Below are positions 16,304 to 23,742 of a DNA stretch of 38,428 nt, piece by piece; position 1 is the first letter of the stretch; each line of letters begins with the position of its first letter. The DNA is from Lentimicrobiaceae bacterium (lineage in GTDB: Bacteria; Bacteroidota; Bacteroidia; Bacteroidales; F082). The translations under genes and the position numbers were made by a program. The stretch covers positions 1 through 38,428 of the forward strand of contig SUWT01000013.1 in NCBI GenBank assembly GCA_015061335.1. The letters run 5' to 3'. The notes beneath the pieces are model-generated. The model made no database searches. It had not been told where the DNA came from and saw only the letters and a program-made list of their open reading frames with translations.

Positions 16304-16365
16304 GGGCTATGAGCTGTGAGTCGTGAGCTTTTGTCATGCTCATTGCTCGATGCTCATGGCTCAAA
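16304..16365. repeat. Inverted GAGC-type heptamer arrays
   Basis: The left array GGGCTAT, GAGCTGT, GAGTCGT, GAGC (16304-16328) faces the right array GCTCATT, GCTCGAT, GCTCATG, GCTCAAA (16338-16365). The two are reverse-complement related and separated by 9 bases, so the pair can fold as an imperfect hairpin. It is the middle of three heptamer families in the galK-nucleotidyltransferase spacer. Confidence 0.85.
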
Positions 16366-16382
16366 GTAAGTTGATTTTCATT

Positions 16383-16450
16383 GATGTAATTAATACATCT
16401 CTACAATTCCTAATTCCTAACTCCTAATTCCTAATTCCTAACTCCTAATT
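16383..16450 (-). repeat. Composite repeat: AATTAGG array plus short TAGAGATG hairpin at the galK stop
   Basis: On the + strand: GATGTA-ATTAA-TACATC hairpin (16383-16399), then TCTAC, then ATTCCTA x2, ACTCCTA, ATTCCTA x2, ACTCCTA, ATT (16406-16450). On the - strand this is a TAGGAAT/TAGGAGT array followed by TGTAGAGATG and a hairpin, the same order as the composite at 9961-10044. The galK TAA (16451-16449) overlaps the array by two bases. Confidence 0.85.
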
Positions 16451-17597
16451 ATTTGATACGTCTCGCTCCATCAGAAATCACTACATCATAAACCTTAGGC
16501 TCGCGATTGAACTTGGCGAGATATTCTTTCTTTGCTGTAGCGATGAAGTCGTCGTATAATTCTTCTTTAACTAAGTTGATGGTACAACCGCCGAAGCCGC
16601 CGCCCATGACGCGAGAACCGGTGACGCCGCATTTTTTGGCTACGTCGTTCAAGAAATCTAACTCTTCGCAGCTCACTTCATATTCTTTGCTCATGCCGTA
16701 GTGAGTGCCGAACATTCTGTCGCCAACAGTTTCATAGTCGCCTTTCTCCAAAGCATCGCATACGTCGAGGACGCGTTGTTTCTCGCCGATGACATAAACA
16801 GCACGTTTGTAGTCTTCTTCAGAGATTTCAGCTTTCACCTCGTCTAACATTTCCATTGTGGCGTCGCTGAGATAATTCACTTCTTGATGTTTTGCCTTGA
16901 TATGAGCGCAGGCGTTTTCGCACGACTCGCGACGTTTGTTATATGCCGATGATGCCAACTCGTGTTTTACGACAGTGTCCAAGAGAACGACTTTATAACC
17001 TTCAGGATTGAATGGAAAATATTCAAATTCCATGGTAGCGCAGTTGAGGCGCATGAGATGACCTTTCTTTCCGAATACAGAAGCGAACTGATCCATGATG
17101 CCGCATTTCACTCCGCAGTAGTTATGTTCTGTAGATTGACCTATTCTTGCTAATTCAAAGCGGTCGATGTTGAGATTAAAAATTTCATTCAAGGCATTGG
17201 CGAAAGTGCTTTCCAAGGCGGCTGATGACGACATGCCGGCACCGAGAGGAACATCGCCTACGAAAACAGTGTCGAAGCCTTTAGGTTCGAAGCCGCGTTT
17301 CTTCATCTCGCGACAGACACCGAAGATATAACGAGCCCATGACTCTTGAGGAGCGTCTTCTTCGTTCATACCAAACTCAACTTGTCCTTCATAATCTACT
17401 GAGTAAGCACGGACTTTATCTGTTCCATTTGGATTGATAGCTGCGTATATTCCTTTGTCGATAGCACCTGGAAATACGAAACCGCCGTTATAGTCGGTAT
17501 GCTCGCCAATGAGATTTACACGACCAGGGGAGGTGTAAACCATATAGTTATCGCCAAATAATGACTTAAATTTTTCTTCTATGATTCTTGTATCCAT
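16449..17597 (-). CDS. galK: Galactokinase
   Basis: GalK phosphorylates alpha-D-galactose to galactose 1-phosphate with ATP, the first committed step of the Leloir pathway. The 382-residue GHMP kinase carries the galactokinase signature PGRVNLIGEHTDYNGGFVFP (about 24-43), the ATP loop PLGAGMSSSAALEST (about 107-121), the catalytic-Asp region CGIMDQFASVFG, and the C-terminal GHMP motif VTGSRVMGGGFGGCTINLV. Length and motifs are standard and the end DGARRIK is family-like. It is first in the operon galK, nucleotidyltransferase, galM, MFS permease, behind a promoter at 17646-17653. The 226-base spacer after it is unusually long for a Bacteroidales operon and filled with repeats. Confidence 0.97.
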   Translation of the reverse strand: MDTRIIEEKFKSLFGDNYMVYTSPGRVNLIGEHTDYNGGFVFPGAIDKGIYAAINPNGTDKVRAYSVDYEGQVEFGMNEEDAPQESWARYIFGVCREMKKRGFEPKGFDTVFVGDVPLGAGMSSSAALESTFANALNEIFNLNIDRFELARIGQSTEHNYCGVKCGIMDQFASVFGKKGHLMRLNCATMEFEYFPFNPEGYKVVLLDTVVKHELASSAYNKRRESCENACAHIKAKHQEVNYLSDATMEMLDEVKAEISEEDYKRAVYVIGEKQRVLDVCDALEKGDYETVGDRMFGTHYGMSKEYEVSCEELDFLNDVAKKCGVTGSRVMGGGFGGCTINLVKEELYDDFIATAKKEYLAKFNREPKVYDVVISDGARRIK

Positions 17598-17645
17598 GAT
17601 GATTAGGTTTTTTATTTCAAAAATTCCACAAATTTATTTAATCCT

Positions 17646-17653
17646 CAAAAGTA
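17646..17653 (-). promoter_or_regulatory. galK operon promoter, -7 box TACTTTTG
   Basis: On the - strand, TACTTTTG matches TAnnTTTG and lies about 50 bases upstream of the galK ATG. No convincing TTTG -33 is present. No obvious operator palindrome is seen in the 117-base gap. Confidence 0.5.
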
Positions 17654-17714
17654 CGAAATTTTATTTTACGAATGACACCTTATATTAATAAAATTTGAAT
17701 GAAAGAAGACTACA

Positions 17715-17975
17715 ATGTCGGTTACTACAAAATCGAGAGCATTGCGCCAACGGGCATTAGATGAATATCTGCAGAGTGGTGGATTAATGTATCACACACG
17801 CAAACTATATGGGAAATCGCTAACAACTTACTCGACAAAATCGTCAGAACGTTTGCTCAGCAAGAAAAGTTACGCAGCTGATATGGCTTTTATCTCTGAT
17901 AGAGAGGATGTGGTGACATCACAAAATTTAGGATGGAGACTGGAGAATGTGGTTCTGCTCGAATTGGCTTTGTAA
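17715..17975 (+). pseudogene. Remnant of a DUF4143 AAA-type ATPase
   Basis: The 86-codon frame is not an intact gene. Its second half (SYAADMAFISDREDVV…QNLGWRLENVVLLEL) closely resembles the C-terminal core of AAA ATPases with DUF4143, where the pattern is Y-Y-x-x-D-x-A-F followed by GRLLENxVxxEL. The first part (RQRALDEYLQSGGL) resembles the DEYxxYGGxP segment that precedes the C-terminal core. Between them, family-like sequence (TIWEIANNLLDKIVRTFAQ) appears in a different + frame around 17798-17855. The ATPase domain itself is missing. So it has lost its 5' part and has internal frameshift or deletion damage. It lies alone between galK and the fucosidase gene. Confidence 0.72.
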
Positions 17976-18046
17976 ACCACATTATTATGTGAAATAGAAG
18001 GTTTATTTTTTATTCGCAAACTAAATATATCAGCTGTATTTTTTCT

Positions 18047-18054
18047 TACCTTTG
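18047..18054 (+). promoter_or_regulatory. Fucosidase promoter, -7 box TACCTTTG
   Basis: Exact TAnnTTTG match 25 bases upstream of the fucosidase ATG at 18080. No clear TTTG at -33 is seen. Confidence 0.55.
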
Positions 18055-18079
18055 TAAAAAATCGTAAATAAGCATTAAT

Positions 18080-20113
18080 ATGAAAAAATCATTATTCTGC
18101 ATATTGATAATCAGTATATTATTGTCTTGCACTAACATCAGCAATCACATTCCTGCTGCGATAGAACCTATTCCTTCTCAACAGCAAATCGAGTGGCAAA
18201 AACTTGAAACTTACGCCTTTATCCATTTTGGTTTAAATACTTACAACGACCTTGAATGGGGCTACGGCAACACTCCGGCTTCTACCTTTAACCCGACAAA
18301 CCTCGACTGCGAACAATGGGTCGCGACTTTGAAACAATGTGGCATGAAAGGCGTGATTCTTACGGCGAAACATCACGACGGATTCTGCCTCTGGCAAACA
18401 AAGACTACCGATTACAGCATCGCTAACTCTCCTTATAAAAACGGTAATGGCGATATGGTGAAAGAGCTCTCCGACGCCTGCAAAAAACATGGTCTTAAAT
18501 TCGGTCTTTATCTCTCGCCTTGGGATAGAAACAATGCGGAATATGGTCGTGAGGATTATGTGGAGACTTACCACAAACAAATCGACGAACTTACAAGCAA
18601 TTACGGTGAGTTGTTTGAGTTCTGGTTTGATGGCGCTAATGGCGGCAACGGATATTACGGCGGAACAAATGAATCGCGTTCCATCGACGCAAGAAAATAT
18701 TACGATTATGAACGTGCCCGCGACACTATATTGAAACGTCATCCTGATGCCATGATTTTCGGAGGTACTTGCCAGACAATACGTTGGGTCGGTAACGAAC
18801 AGGGCTGGGCTGGCGATACGGATTGGTGTATGATAAATCCGGGATTGTCCGACAACACAAAACATCTCAACCACGGTTCTGAAAACGGAACTCATTGGAT
18901 TCCTGCTGAAGTCGATGTCTCTATCCGCCCGGGTTGGTTTTATCACAAAAGAGAAGATCATCAGGTGAAGTCGCTCGCACATCTCACTGATATTTACTAC
19001 CGTAGCGTTGGGCATAACGCAAATCTCCTTCTTAATTTCCCTATCAGTCTCGACGGAAAAATTCCTGCTTTAGATTCTTTGAGAGCGATGGAATGGCATG
19101 ACGTCATCAACAACGATTTCAAAGAAAATCTCTTAAAAGACGCTAAGATAAAAGTCGATAACGAAAGAGGAAATAAGTTTAAGGCTGAGAATGTAACTGA
19201 TGACAATTGGGACACATATTGGGCAACGGAAGACGATTATAACTTCGGAACTATCTCATTTACTTTTGATAAGCCTGTGAAGATGAATAGGGTAGTGCTT
19301 CAGGAATATATCCCGCTCGGACAAAGAGTCAAGGATTTTTATATGGAAGGAGAACTCGATGGCAAGTGGTTCAAGATTAACGCTTTCGATACTTTATCGA
19401 CAATAGGTTATAAACGAATCGTTCGTTTCAATACAGTAGAACTTGATAAGTTGATAATTTATTTTGAGGAAAGTCGCGGTCCATTATGTATCAATAACAT
19501 AGAAGCATATTGCGCGCCAATACTTCTGACCGAACCGACAATTTTCCGTAATTATGAAAATATCGTGACAATAGAATCTTCCGACAAAGACGCAGAAGTC
19601 TATTACACAATCGACGGAACTAAACCTGATGAAAATTCTTTAAGATACGAAAAGCCATTTACATATAATAATAAAGGTGTCGTCAAGGCAATTGCATACG
19701 ATCCTATTTCAAAGAAAACGAGCGATGTGGCGATGAAGGAATTGGATTTGCCGAAGGAATATTATAAAACATCATCGAACAGTAGGATATTTGACGGTAA
19801 TACTAATTCTGTGATTTATCTTAATATTGATGAGCCAATTATAATTACATTTAATGAAAAACAAAACATCTCGGGATTCAGATACACTCCTAATCAAGCT
19901 CGCGATGCTTCAGGACATATAGTCGATTATGAATTATATGTTGATGGAAAATTGATTATGAAATCATCTTTCGGAAATATCAAAAACAATCCGATAGAGC
20001 AAGTTGTTAAGTTTGAAAGTATCAAAGGAAAAGAAGTGAAATTCATTCCAAAGAGCAATACTGATAATGCGAAGAATTGCTGTATAGCTGAATTTTCGGT
20101 AATAGCTGATTAA
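18080..20113 (+). CDS. GH29 alpha-L-fucosidase, lipoprotein
   Basis: A 677-residue retaining exo-fucosidase expected to remove alpha-linked fucose from host or dietary glycans. The signal is lipoprotein type (FCILIISILLSC, Cys about 17). The GH29 barrel runs from about 35 to 345 with FIHFGLNTYNDLEWGYG, ILTAKHHDGFCLW (substrate-binding His pair), FGLYLSPWDRN, and FEFWFDGANG with the nucleophile Asp near 184. An F5/8-type C domain follows (about 355-470), then a chitobiase-type beta domain (YYTIDGTKPDENSLRYEKPF, about 485-550), then a second F5/8-like region to the end. This layout is common in Bacteroidales fucosidases of the broad-specificity subgroup. Its stop TAA overlaps an AATTAGG array shared with the convergent thioesterase gene. 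Confidence 0.95.
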   Translation: MKKSLFCILIISILLSCTNISNHIPAAIEPIPSQQQIEWQKLETYAFIHFGLNTYNDLEWGYGNTPASTFNPTNLDCEQWVATLKQCGMKGVILTAKHHDGFCLWQTKTTDYSIANSPYKNGNGDMVKELSDACKKHGLKFGLYLSPWDRNNAEYGREDYVETYHKQIDELTSNYGELFEFWFDGANGGNGYYGGTNESRSIDARKYYDYERARDTILKRHPDAMIFGGTCQTIRWVGNEQGWAGDTDWCMINPGLSDNTKHLNHGSENGTHWIPAEVDVSIRPGWFYHKREDHQVKSLAHLTDIYYRSVGHNANLLLNFPISLDGKIPALDSLRAMEWHDVINNDFKENLLKDAKIKVDNERGNKFKAENVTDDNWDTYWATEDDYNFGTISFTFDKPVKMNRVVLQEYIPLGQRVKDFYMEGELDGKWFKINAFDTLSTIGYKRIVRFNTVELDKLIIYFEESRGPLCINNIEAYCAPILLTEPTIFRNYENIVTIESSDKDAEVYYTIDGTKPDENSLRYEKPFTYNNKGVVKAIAYDPISKKTSDVAMKELDLPKEYYKTSSNSRIFDGNTNSVIYLNIDEPIIITFNEKQNISGFRYTPNQARDASGHIVDYELYVDGKLIMKSSFGNIKNNPIEQVVKFESIKGKEVKFIPKSNTDNAKNCCIAEFSVIAD

Positions 20114-20143
20114 TTAGGAATTAGGAATTAGGAATTAGGAATT
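20112..20143. repeat. AATTAGG heptamer array (4.6 units) shared by two convergent gene ends
   Basis: Four exact AATTAGG units and a partial AATT. The fucosidase TAA (20111-20113) overlaps the first two bases. The thioesterase TAA on the - strand (20130-20128) lies inside the third unit, so its last five residues (LIPNS) are encoded by the array. Confidence 0.92.
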
Positions 20144-20532
20144 AATATTTTGTCAAATATCTCGTGTGTCTTTAATCTGCCATTGACAATGCAAACGCAT
20201 TCTACGACTGCTTTTACACAAAGTTTCTCATCCTCGGCACGATAAATGTCTTGCTGAAAAATATATCTTATACCTTCTTTCTTAACATTTAATCTGCTAT
20301 AAAACATATCACCGCCTTTCAACGATGTCTTGTATTCTAATACTATACGCGCTACTACCGGAACAATACCTTGCTCTTGTAAAGTGGAAAATTTTATTCC
20401 CCTGGATTCTAAAAATTCATGACGCGTATGCTCCGTATAATGCTGATAATTAGCATTATTAACAATACCTTGCGAATCACATTCGTAATCACGAACCTTC
20501 ATCTTCAATTCATATATATAATCAGTTTTCAT
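20128..20532 (-). CDS. Hotdog-fold acyl-CoA thioesterase (YbgC/4HBT type)
   Basis: A 134-residue 4-hydroxybenzoyl-CoA-thioesterase-like protein that should hydrolyse a CoA or ACP thioester in the cytoplasm. The N-terminal active-site motif is intact: VRDYECDSQGIVNNANYQHY, with the catalytic Asp and following helix as in YbgC and FadM. Strands containing VPVVARIVLEYKTSL, GDMFYSRLNV and AVVECVCIVNG follow. The natural acyl substrate is not known. The gene starts 5 bases after the ABC ATPase stop and so appears to be the last gene of the transporter operon. The terminal residues LIPNS and the stop come from the heptamer array, so the ancestral C-terminus was probably slightly different. Confidence 0.88.
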   Translation of the reverse strand: MKTDYIYELKMKVRDYECDSQGIVNNANYQHYTEHTRHEFLESRGIKFSTLQEQGIVPVVARIVLEYKTSLKGGDMFYSRLNVKKEGIRYIFQQDIYRAEDEKLCVKAVVECVCIVNGRLKTHEIFDKILIPNS

Positions 20533-20537
20533 AAAAA

Positions 20538-21293
20538 TTAATATATTCTCTCATCAAAAAAAACTAACGATTCATTTAAATTAAAATATTCTCTTATTTT
20601 CTCGCTCTTAAGAAGCTCTTCTTTTTTAAAAGATAATAATTCTTTCCCCTTGGAAATCATCCAAATATCATCGGTATATCTCAATAATAGTTCTAAATCG
20701 TGCGAACTGAAAATTATTGTGGTATTACGCTCCTTTGAAAGTTTTCTCATGATGGAGAACAATTCAATCTTACTTGGATAGTCAATAAATGCTGTAGGTT
20801 CGTCCATAAAAATTATGGGCGTTTTCTGTGCTATCGTTTTTGCGATCATAACCTTTTGTTTTTCACCATCACTTAATGCATTGAAATATCTGTCTTTCAA
20901 ATGAATAATATTCACTATCTCAAGTGATTCTTTAATTATGTTATTATCTTCATCGGTAATTCTTCCAAAGAAATCTGTATATGGAGAACGACCGCTGGCA
21001 ACTACGTCATACACTTTTAAAAACATATCATCTGGTCGTTCTGTCAAAACTAAACCGATCATCGTTGATTTTTCCTTTGATGTATATGACGATAATTCTC
21101 TGTTATACAGCTTTATACTTCCACCTATGGGTTTGATATTTGCAGTAAGAGTTTTAAAAAGTGTGGATTTTCCTGCTCCATTAGGACCTATCAATGCTAT
21201 CAAATCTCCTGAGTTTAAACTGACATTAATCGGCGGCAAAATAACATTGTCTTTATAACCTATGAGTAAATCTTTTGTTTTTAAAACTTCCAT
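20538..21293 (-). CDS. ABC transporter ATP-binding protein (FecE/BtuD type)
   Basis: A 251-residue ATPase of an iron-chelate, heme or cobalamin importer. It carries Walker A IGPNGAGKSTLFKTL (about 34-48), a variant signature NALSDGEKQKVMIAKTIAQ in which LSDGE replaces LSGGQ, Walker B PIIFMDEPTAFIDYP and the switch His in IIFSSHDLE. The start at 21293 (MEVLKTKDLLIGYK) is preferred over the in-frame ATG at 21341 because it fits the family N-terminus and leaves a 23-base gap after the permease gene. It works with the permease and binding protein upstream. The substrate cannot be told from the ATPase. Confidence 0.9.
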   Translation of the reverse strand: MEVLKTKDLLIGYKDNVILPPINVSLNSGDLIALIGPNGAGKSTLFKTLTANIKPIGGSIKLYNRELSSYTSKEKSTMIGLVLTERPDDMFLKVYDVVASGRSPYTDFFGRITDEDNNIIKESLEIVNIIHLKDRYFNALSDGEKQKVMIAKTIAQKTPIIFMDEPTAFIDYPSKIELFSIMRKLSKERNTTIIFSSHDLELLLRYTDDIWMISKGKELLSFKKEELLKSEKIREYFNLNESLVFFDERIY

Positions 21294-21316
21294 ATCATTA
21301 AATATCAAATATTTAT

Positions 21317-22339
21317 CTATCGTCTTCTTAAAATAACCCAAATAACAATAGGAGCTCCTATAAACGCTGTTACCGCATTGATAGGTAGATTTCCTTCAAA
21401 ACCCGGAACTCTGGCAACCAAATTACATAATAGACTAACCGTCATGCCTATTACCATAGTTCCTGGTATCAGAATTCTGTGGTCACTGGTCTTAAATATA
21501 AATCTTGTTAGATGTGGAATCGCTAATCCTAAAAATGCTATAGGTCCACAATATGCTGTAACAATTGCTGTTAAATATCCAGAGATAAGTATGATAATAA
21601 TATTGTTTCTTTTTATATTAACCCCTAAATTCTCGGCGTAAAAATCACCTAATATCATTATATTCAAGCTTTTAGCTAAAAATAAACTGGCAAAGAGTAC
21701 CGGCAATATCGAGATGGTATAAAAAGACAATTTGCTGATTCCTACCGAAGAAAATGTTCCCATTCCCCATATCACAAAAGCATGAATGTCATCTTTGATA
21801 CTGAAAAATTTTAGAATATCAGTCATGGAGCCCGCCAAATATGAAATCATTAAACCTATTATTATTAATGTTGTCATGTTTTTTATTTTACTGCTGAAAC
21901 CTAGTATAAGCATTAGCACTGAGGTCGCTCCTAAAAATGCCGCTAAACTAACTCCGATATTTGACCAAAATCCTAATGATGATAATGCATTTCCTCCTAA
22001 AATGCCTGTAAATAAGATGGTTATGGCTACTCCCAAACCTGCTCCACTACTGATACCTAACATCGAAGGATCCGCAAGTGGATTCCTGAATAATGTCTGC
22101 ATCAAAAGTCCTGCTACTGATAATGCAGCTCCCGACAATAGTGCCGTAATAGCCTGAGGTAACCTATAATTAAATACTATGGTCGATACCGTTGAATTAT
22201 ATTCCGGTTCAAAAAAAATTGAAAATAATTCTTTAAAAGGAATGAGAACCGAGCCAATAAACAAATTAAGAATAAATAATACTATTCCTATAAATATTAT
22301 TAAAGATAATTTACTGATATATACTATTTTAGATTTCAT
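21317..22339 (-). CDS. FecCD-family ABC transporter permease
   Basis: A 340-residue inner-membrane permease of the BtuC/FecCD/FhuB family, which forms homodimeric channels for iron-siderophore, heme or vitamin B12 uptake. About ten hydrophobic helices can be counted. Family landmarks include the early YRLPQAITALLSGAALSVAGLLMQTLFRNPLADPSMLG segment (about 58-95) and the coupling-helix region GPIAFLGLAIPHLTRFI. The ATG overlaps the stop of the binding-protein gene as TAATG (22341-22337), a one-base overlap, so translation is coupled. A single permease gene suggests a homodimer. Confidence 0.95.
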   Translation of the reverse strand: MKSKIVYISKLSLIIFIGIVLFILNLFIGSVLIPFKELFSIFFEPEYNSTVSTIVFNYRLPQAITALLSGAALSVAGLLMQTLFRNPLADPSMLGISSGAGLGVAITILFTGILGGNALSSLGFWSNIGVSLAAFLGATSVLMLILGFSSKIKNMTTLIIIGLMISYLAGSMTDILKFFSIKDDIHAFVIWGMGTFSSVGISKLSFYTISILPVLFASLFLAKSLNIMILGDFYAENLGVNIKRNNIIIILISGYLTAIVTAYCGPIAFLGLAIPHLTRFIFKTSDHRILIPGTMVIGMTVSLLCNLVARVPGFEGNLPINAVTAFIGAPIVIWVILRRR

Positions 22340-23478
22340 TACTTAATTAATCGCTTGAAGTATTTTGGAACGTAATTCTCCCACTCATCTTTTAACAATT
22401 CCGGATGAAAATGATATATAAAATCTGCCAAAAGAATATCTGGCTCATACTGTGAGTGCTCAAAATATCCACAGTCTCTGACATCACAAACTAATAATTG
22501 TCTTTCTTTAAATGCTTTAAACAATGGATATAACTCATTCTCTTCAGCTAATCTCTCGTATGTGAAAGGAACGTCATACGAATTAATTACTCTCCAATAA
22601 TCAGCTTGCTGAGCCTTTAGAAGAACACTTTCTGCATCTATATGTAAGCTCCCTGTTGATTTGTTATCTTTCCAGATATAATCAGCTCCTGCATCTTTAA
22701 AGATTTGGGCTATATAACTGTTACCTCCTGGTACATACCATTGATTTTCAAATGGTAAATCGGAAAAAACACTAGGCTTGTCTTCTGTCTCCAAACATAA
22801 ATTAGAGAGTGTCTCATATCTTCTTGCCACTTCGTTAAACCATTCCTCTGTTTCATTCTCCTTTCCACATAACAATCCCACAACCTTCATCCATTCAGCA
22901 CGTCCTAGTGGATGACTCTCAAGATAATCAGGAAATGGAAGCATTATAGATCCACTTAATTCTCCTAAATTTGAATAATCAACAGTAGAATAGGGGGTGT
23001 ATAAAATTATATCAGTCTGTAAATGAATTACTTTCTCAGTATCAACCTGATTTGAAGTCCCTAAATCTAATATCTTTCCCTCTGAAATTAAATTTAAAAT
23101 CTCATCATTTTCAGTATAATCGCTTTCCAAAACCCCTTTTATTATATCAATTTCTCCGAGCTTCTGAAAAATAGACCATTGCGTGGAAGAAAAAGCTATT
23201 GCTGACTTTATAGGTGTTCTTATAATCGGCTTTTCTTCTAATTCTTTGGGAATCACTATGCTATCATTAAACAGATAAAAGTCGGACTTTTGGGAAACTG
23301 AATTGGCGATCACTATCTTATAGCCTGAATTATACGAATATAATTCAAAATTCTTTGCATAACAAACCAAATTCAAAGCGTTTTTGTCATTCTTATCTTT
23401 ATTCTCTACCTTTGATTGATTGTTACAGGAAAAAAGAATGTATGTTATTGATAATAAGATTATTATAAATCTATACAT
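22339..23478 (-). CDS. Periplasmic binding lipoprotein of an iron-chelate or corrinoid ABC importer
   Basis: A 379-residue substrate-binding protein of the BtuF/FepB class (PF01497-type fold). The N-terminus is a lipoprotein signal (FIIILLSITYILFSC, Cys about 18), so it is tethered in the periplasm. The first lobe starts near IRTPIKSAIAFSSTQWSIFQKLGEID. The family pattern continues with ILDLGTSNQVDTEKVIHLQTDIILY and a second lobe with GNSYIAQIFKDAGADYIW and the LLKAQQADYWRVI helix. The two-lobe arrangement with a rigid linking helix is typical. The ligand is not evident: siderophore, heme and cobalamin are all possible. No TonB receptor gene or cobalamin riboswitch is visible nearby. It starts 2 bases after the small Cys-rich gene. 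Confidence 0.88.
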   Translation of the reverse strand: MYRFIIILLSITYILFSCNNQSKVENKDKNDKNALNLVCYAKNFELYSYNSGYKIVIANSVSQKSDFYLFNDSIVIPKELEEKPIIRTPIKSAIAFSSTQWSIFQKLGEIDIIKGVLESDYTENDEILNLISEGKILDLGTSNQVDTEKVIHLQTDIILYTPYSTVDYSNLGELSGSIMLPFPDYLESHPLGRAEWMKVVGLLCGKENETEEWFNEVARRYETLSNLCLETEDKPSVFSDLPFENQWYVPGGNSYIAQIFKDAGADYIWKDNKSTGSLHIDAESVLLKAQQADYWRVINSYDVPFTYERLAEENELYPLFKAFKERQLLVCDVRDCGYFEHSQYEPDILLADFIYHFHPELLKDEWENYVPKYFKRLIK

Positions 23479-23480
23479 GA

Positions 23481-23651
23481 TTATTTATACTCTTCGATGA
23501 TTACTTTTAGGCATTCTTCACAAAGACAATCTTCATATCTTGTTCTTAGAAATTCTCTTGCATTCTCAGATAGCATATATCTCGAACACCAACACTCTGA
23601 ACTATGATGACATTCAAAAGTTCTACCACATTTAGGACATGTCTTTGTCAT
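23481..23651 (-). CDS. Small cysteine-rich CWC protein
   Basis: A 56-residue protein of the cysteine-rich CWC type: CPKCGRTFECHHSSECWCSRY near the start and CLCEECL near the end, eight Cys in total with paired CxxC, CWC and CLC motifs. These could bind zinc or another metal. The family's function is unknown to me. The ATG at 23651 is used: an upstream TTG in the same frame (23675) would add only eight residues not shared by the family. It is the first gene of the ABC importer operon and overlaps none, ending 2 bases before the binding protein's ATG. The link with a metal-chelate importer makes a role in metal handling plausible but unproven. Confidence 0.85.
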   Translation of the reverse strand: MTKTCPKCGRTFECHHSSECWCSRYMLSENAREFLRTRYEDCLCEECLKVIIEEYK

Positions 23652-23691
23652 TGCATGATTAATTTTTAGATTCAAACCTTTTTTTCGCTGT

Positions 23692-23699
23692 CAAAAATA
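23692..23699 (-). promoter_or_regulatory. CWC-ABC operon promoter, -7 box TATTTTTG
   Basis: On the - strand, an exact TAnnTTTG match about 40 bases upstream of the CWC ATG. It is divergent to the promoter at 23743-23750, and a 16-bp palindrome lies just upstream of it. Confidence 0.55.
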
Positions 23700-23701
23700 C
23701 A

Positions 23702-23717
23702 AAAAAGCTAGCTTTTT
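23702..23717. promoter_or_regulatory. Perfect 16-bp palindrome, candidate operator
   Basis: AAAAAGCTAGCTTTTT is identical to its reverse complement. It sits 2 bases upstream of the -7 box of the CWC-ABC operon, where a bound dimer would cover the promoter. It is about 25 bases away from the opposite promoter's box. The position suggests a repressor site, but no regulator gene is adjacent. Confidence 0.45.
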
Positions 23718-23742
23718 AAGATAAAAAATCAAAAAAAATAAT

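Noticed and set aside
17715-17975. Independent 86-residue gene
   Set aside because: Family similarity appears in two different frames and the ATPase domain is missing, so it was called a pseudogene.
18233-19015. 260-codon open frame on the - strand opposite the fucosidase gene
   Set aside because: It is antisense to a well-supported GH29 gene, has no recognisable domain, and its open length is explained by the codon bias of the sense gene.
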